Source: Candidatus Methanomethylophilaceae archaeon (GTDB lineage Archaea; Thermoplasmatota; Thermoplasmata; Methanomassiliicoccales; Methanomethylophilaceae). From it: a DNA stretch of 13,680 bases. This document shows positions 12,445 through 13,680 of the stretch, piece by piece; within the stretch, counting starts at the first letter, position 1; each line of letters begins with the position of its first letter. The stretch is taken from NCBI GenBank assembly GCA_013329105.1, contig DUKW01000037.1, positions 1 to 13,680 of the forward strand, written 5' to 3'. The notes below the pieces were generated by a model, which was not told the DNA's origin, did not search any database, and worked only from the letters and a program-made list of their open reading frames with translations. The position numbers and the translations under genes were made by a program.

Positions 12445-13671
12445 TTGGCCGGGAGGAGAGGGGGTAGCTTCTATGGAGAATACAGAGGTGTACTTTCCAT
12501 GGGTTTTAGTGCCCTTATTATCTCTGCCCTTGCAGCTCTCATCGCCGGTGTCACGCTCAGTGGTCTTTCTGATTTCCTTGAGGCCCTGCCTGGCCTGATA
12601 GTCCTCATACCCGCTGCCATGGCAATGCGGGGTAATATCTTTGGGGCAATGGGCAGCCGCCTGGGTACAGCTATGCACCTAGGTACCTTCGAGATGAGCT
12701 TCAAGAAGGGAACGGTGCTACGTTCCAACACCGAGGCGGCAATAGCCCTTACTCTCATACTTTCCTTTGTGATGGGCGTTCTTGCATGGCTTGTCACCCT
12801 ATTGTTCGGTATATCAGCCATTGGGCTGGTGGAGTATGTATTCATATCCGTCCTCGGAGGTGTCCTGGCCGGGATTTTCCTTCTCGCCCTGAATATAATA
12901 ATAGCATATCAGGGTCACCTGCGAGAATGGGATGTTGACAACATCACTGCCCCCCTTATTGGAGCCGCGGGGGACATCATAACCCTGCCTATGCTGTTCC
13001 TGTCCGCTTGGATAGTCCTCAATGCACCTGAGACTCTTATAGATCTGCTGTTTGCGGCATTCACCGCTGCCACCTTACTGCTGATATACCATTACACAAA
13101 GGTTTACAACAAAGACAGGGACGAGACGCACCGGATACTGTATGAATCCTCACCGGTGCTTATAATCTGTATATTGATGAACATCTTCGCCGGTCTGATA
13201 CTGGAGACGGAATTGGAGTCACTGATATCCTCCAAGGCCCTGCTGATCCTGCTCCCCGCATTCCTCAATGAGGCCAACGGACTTGGGGGTATACTGACCT
13301 CGCGGCTTTCGTCTGCTTTGCACCTAGGCTTGATGAAGGCAGATCGTGCTCCCCGGAAGCGAGCGCAGGAGAACTTCTTTGTTATATATCTCTTCTACGC
13401 AGGGATATCCCTTTTGATAGCGGTTCTGGCCCATACCATATCAGAACTTCTGGGAATGGGCAGTCCCGGCCTCATGATGATGATTGCTATAAGCTTAGTG
13501 GCCGGATTCCTGACCGTTACAGCCCTTAATTTCATAGCTTATTATGTGGCAATACCCACATACCGTCACGGTCTCAATCCTGATGACCACAGCATCCCCC
13601 TCACCGCCTCCGGCGTAGATCTTATAGGCACGATGTTCTTCGTGCTGATGGTCCTCTTGCTCGGGATTTGA
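12445..13671 (+). CDS. MgtE-like divalent cation permease with two fused membrane halves
   Basis: From the TTG at 12445 this is a 408-residue membrane protein made of two similar halves, about 20-215 and 233-405. Each has a P-A helix, then SRLGTAMHLG (71-80) or SRLSSALHLG (286-295), and a later helix with a conserved aspartate: D177 in AAGDIIT and D392 in SGVDLIG. This aspartate matches the Mg-binding aspartate in the pore of bacterial MgtE. Bacterial MgtE is a homodimer whose N and CBS domains gate the pore; here the dimer is fused in one chain and both cytosolic domains are missing, as in COG1824 permeases. Mg2+ or another divalent cation is the likely substrate. GAGGTGA (12433-12439) five bases before the TTG supports this start; the upstream TTG at 12409 would precede the predicted transcript start, and the ATG at 12499 is a fallback. 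Confidence 0.88.
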   Translation: MAGRRGGSFYGEYRGVLSMGFSALIISALAALIAGVTLSGLSDFLEALPGLIVLIPAAMAMRGNIFGAMGSRLGTAMHLGTFEMSFKKGTVLRSNTEAAIALTLILSFVMGVLAWLVTLLFGISAIGLVEYVFISVLGGVLAGIFLLALNIIIAYQGHLREWDVDNITAPLIGAAGDIITLPMLFLSAWIVLNAPETLIDLLFAAFTAATLLLIYHYTKVYNKDRDETHRILYESSPVLIICILMNIFAGLILETELESLISSKALLILLPAFLNEANGLGGILTSRLSSALHLGLMKADRAPRKRAQENFFVIYLFYAGISLLIAVLAHTISELLGMGSPGLMMMIAISLVAGFLTVTALNFIAYYVAIPTYRHGLNPDDHSIPLTASGVDLIGTMFFVLMVLLLGI

Positions 13672-13680
13672 ATGTTTTAT

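Noticed and set aside
1..13680. CRISPR arrays, insertion sequences, integrases or toxin-antitoxin genes
   Set aside because: No regularly spaced direct repeats, transposase motifs or terminal inverted repeats were seen by eye; the window looks like core chromosome.

Overview
The window is one ordinary-looking but gene-dense stretch of an archaeal chromosome (16 protein genes, one tRNA, almost no free space). The archaeal assignment rests on several families seen here: pyruvoyl-dependent arginine decarboxylase, a PAC2-type proteasome assembly chaperone, a DUF5817-like zinc ribbon, paired PhoU/TrkA_C proteins and a two-half MgtE-like permease. It also rests on TATA boxes that sit 24-28 bases before many start codons, as expected for leaderless archaeal mRNAs. 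A PAPS-reductase/ferredoxin fusion and a hydrogenase maturation protease point towards an anaerobe, possibly a methanogen. None of the 16 genes stops with TAG (10 TGA, 6 TAA), which would fit a pyrrolysine-using lineage such as Methanomassiliicoccales/Thermoplasmata. That placement is an inference from a small sample.

Layout. 1-1151 (+): the end of a DUF1538 membrane protein, a PII-family signalling protein and a hydrogenase-type maturation protease, tightly packed as an operon. 1122-2396 (-): an M16 zinc peptidase, overlapping the operon tail. 2457-4222 (+): a PAC2 proteasome-chaperone homologue ending in an HbYX-type tail, then pdaD with its own promoter, then a zinc-ribbon/winged-helix protein. 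4207-7937 (-): a secreted, sequon-rich transglutaminase-like protein, a PrsW-like membrane protein lacking key catalytic residues, and a 630-residue zinc ribbon-PUA-PAPS reductase-ferredoxin fusion. 8015-8647 (+): a small M50 membrane protease. 8697-10130 (-): a GlcD-type FAD oxidoreductase. 10244-11008 (+): adenylate kinase and tRNA-Gln(CUG). 11016-12207 (-): two tandem PhoU-TrkA_C proteins. 12445-13671 (+): a duplicated MgtE-like permease, divergent from the PhoU pair.

Two modules look like small regulated transport systems. One is DUF1538 plus PII at the left edge. The other is the MgtE-like permease at the right edge, which lacks the N and CBS regulatory domains of bacterial MgtE but faces two PhoU-TrkA_C proteins that could supply regulation in trans. 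The roughly 240-base region between them holds divergent promoters and three inverted GTCTG/CAGAC half-sites.

The sequence also shows two styles of translation start. Promoter-proximal genes are mostly leaderless, with TATA centred 24-28 bases from the start codon. Operon-internal genes, and the PhoU and MgtE-like genes, use strong Shine-Dalgarno sites, two of them with TTG starts. I saw no CRISPR array, insertion sequence, integrase or clear sign of recent transfer.
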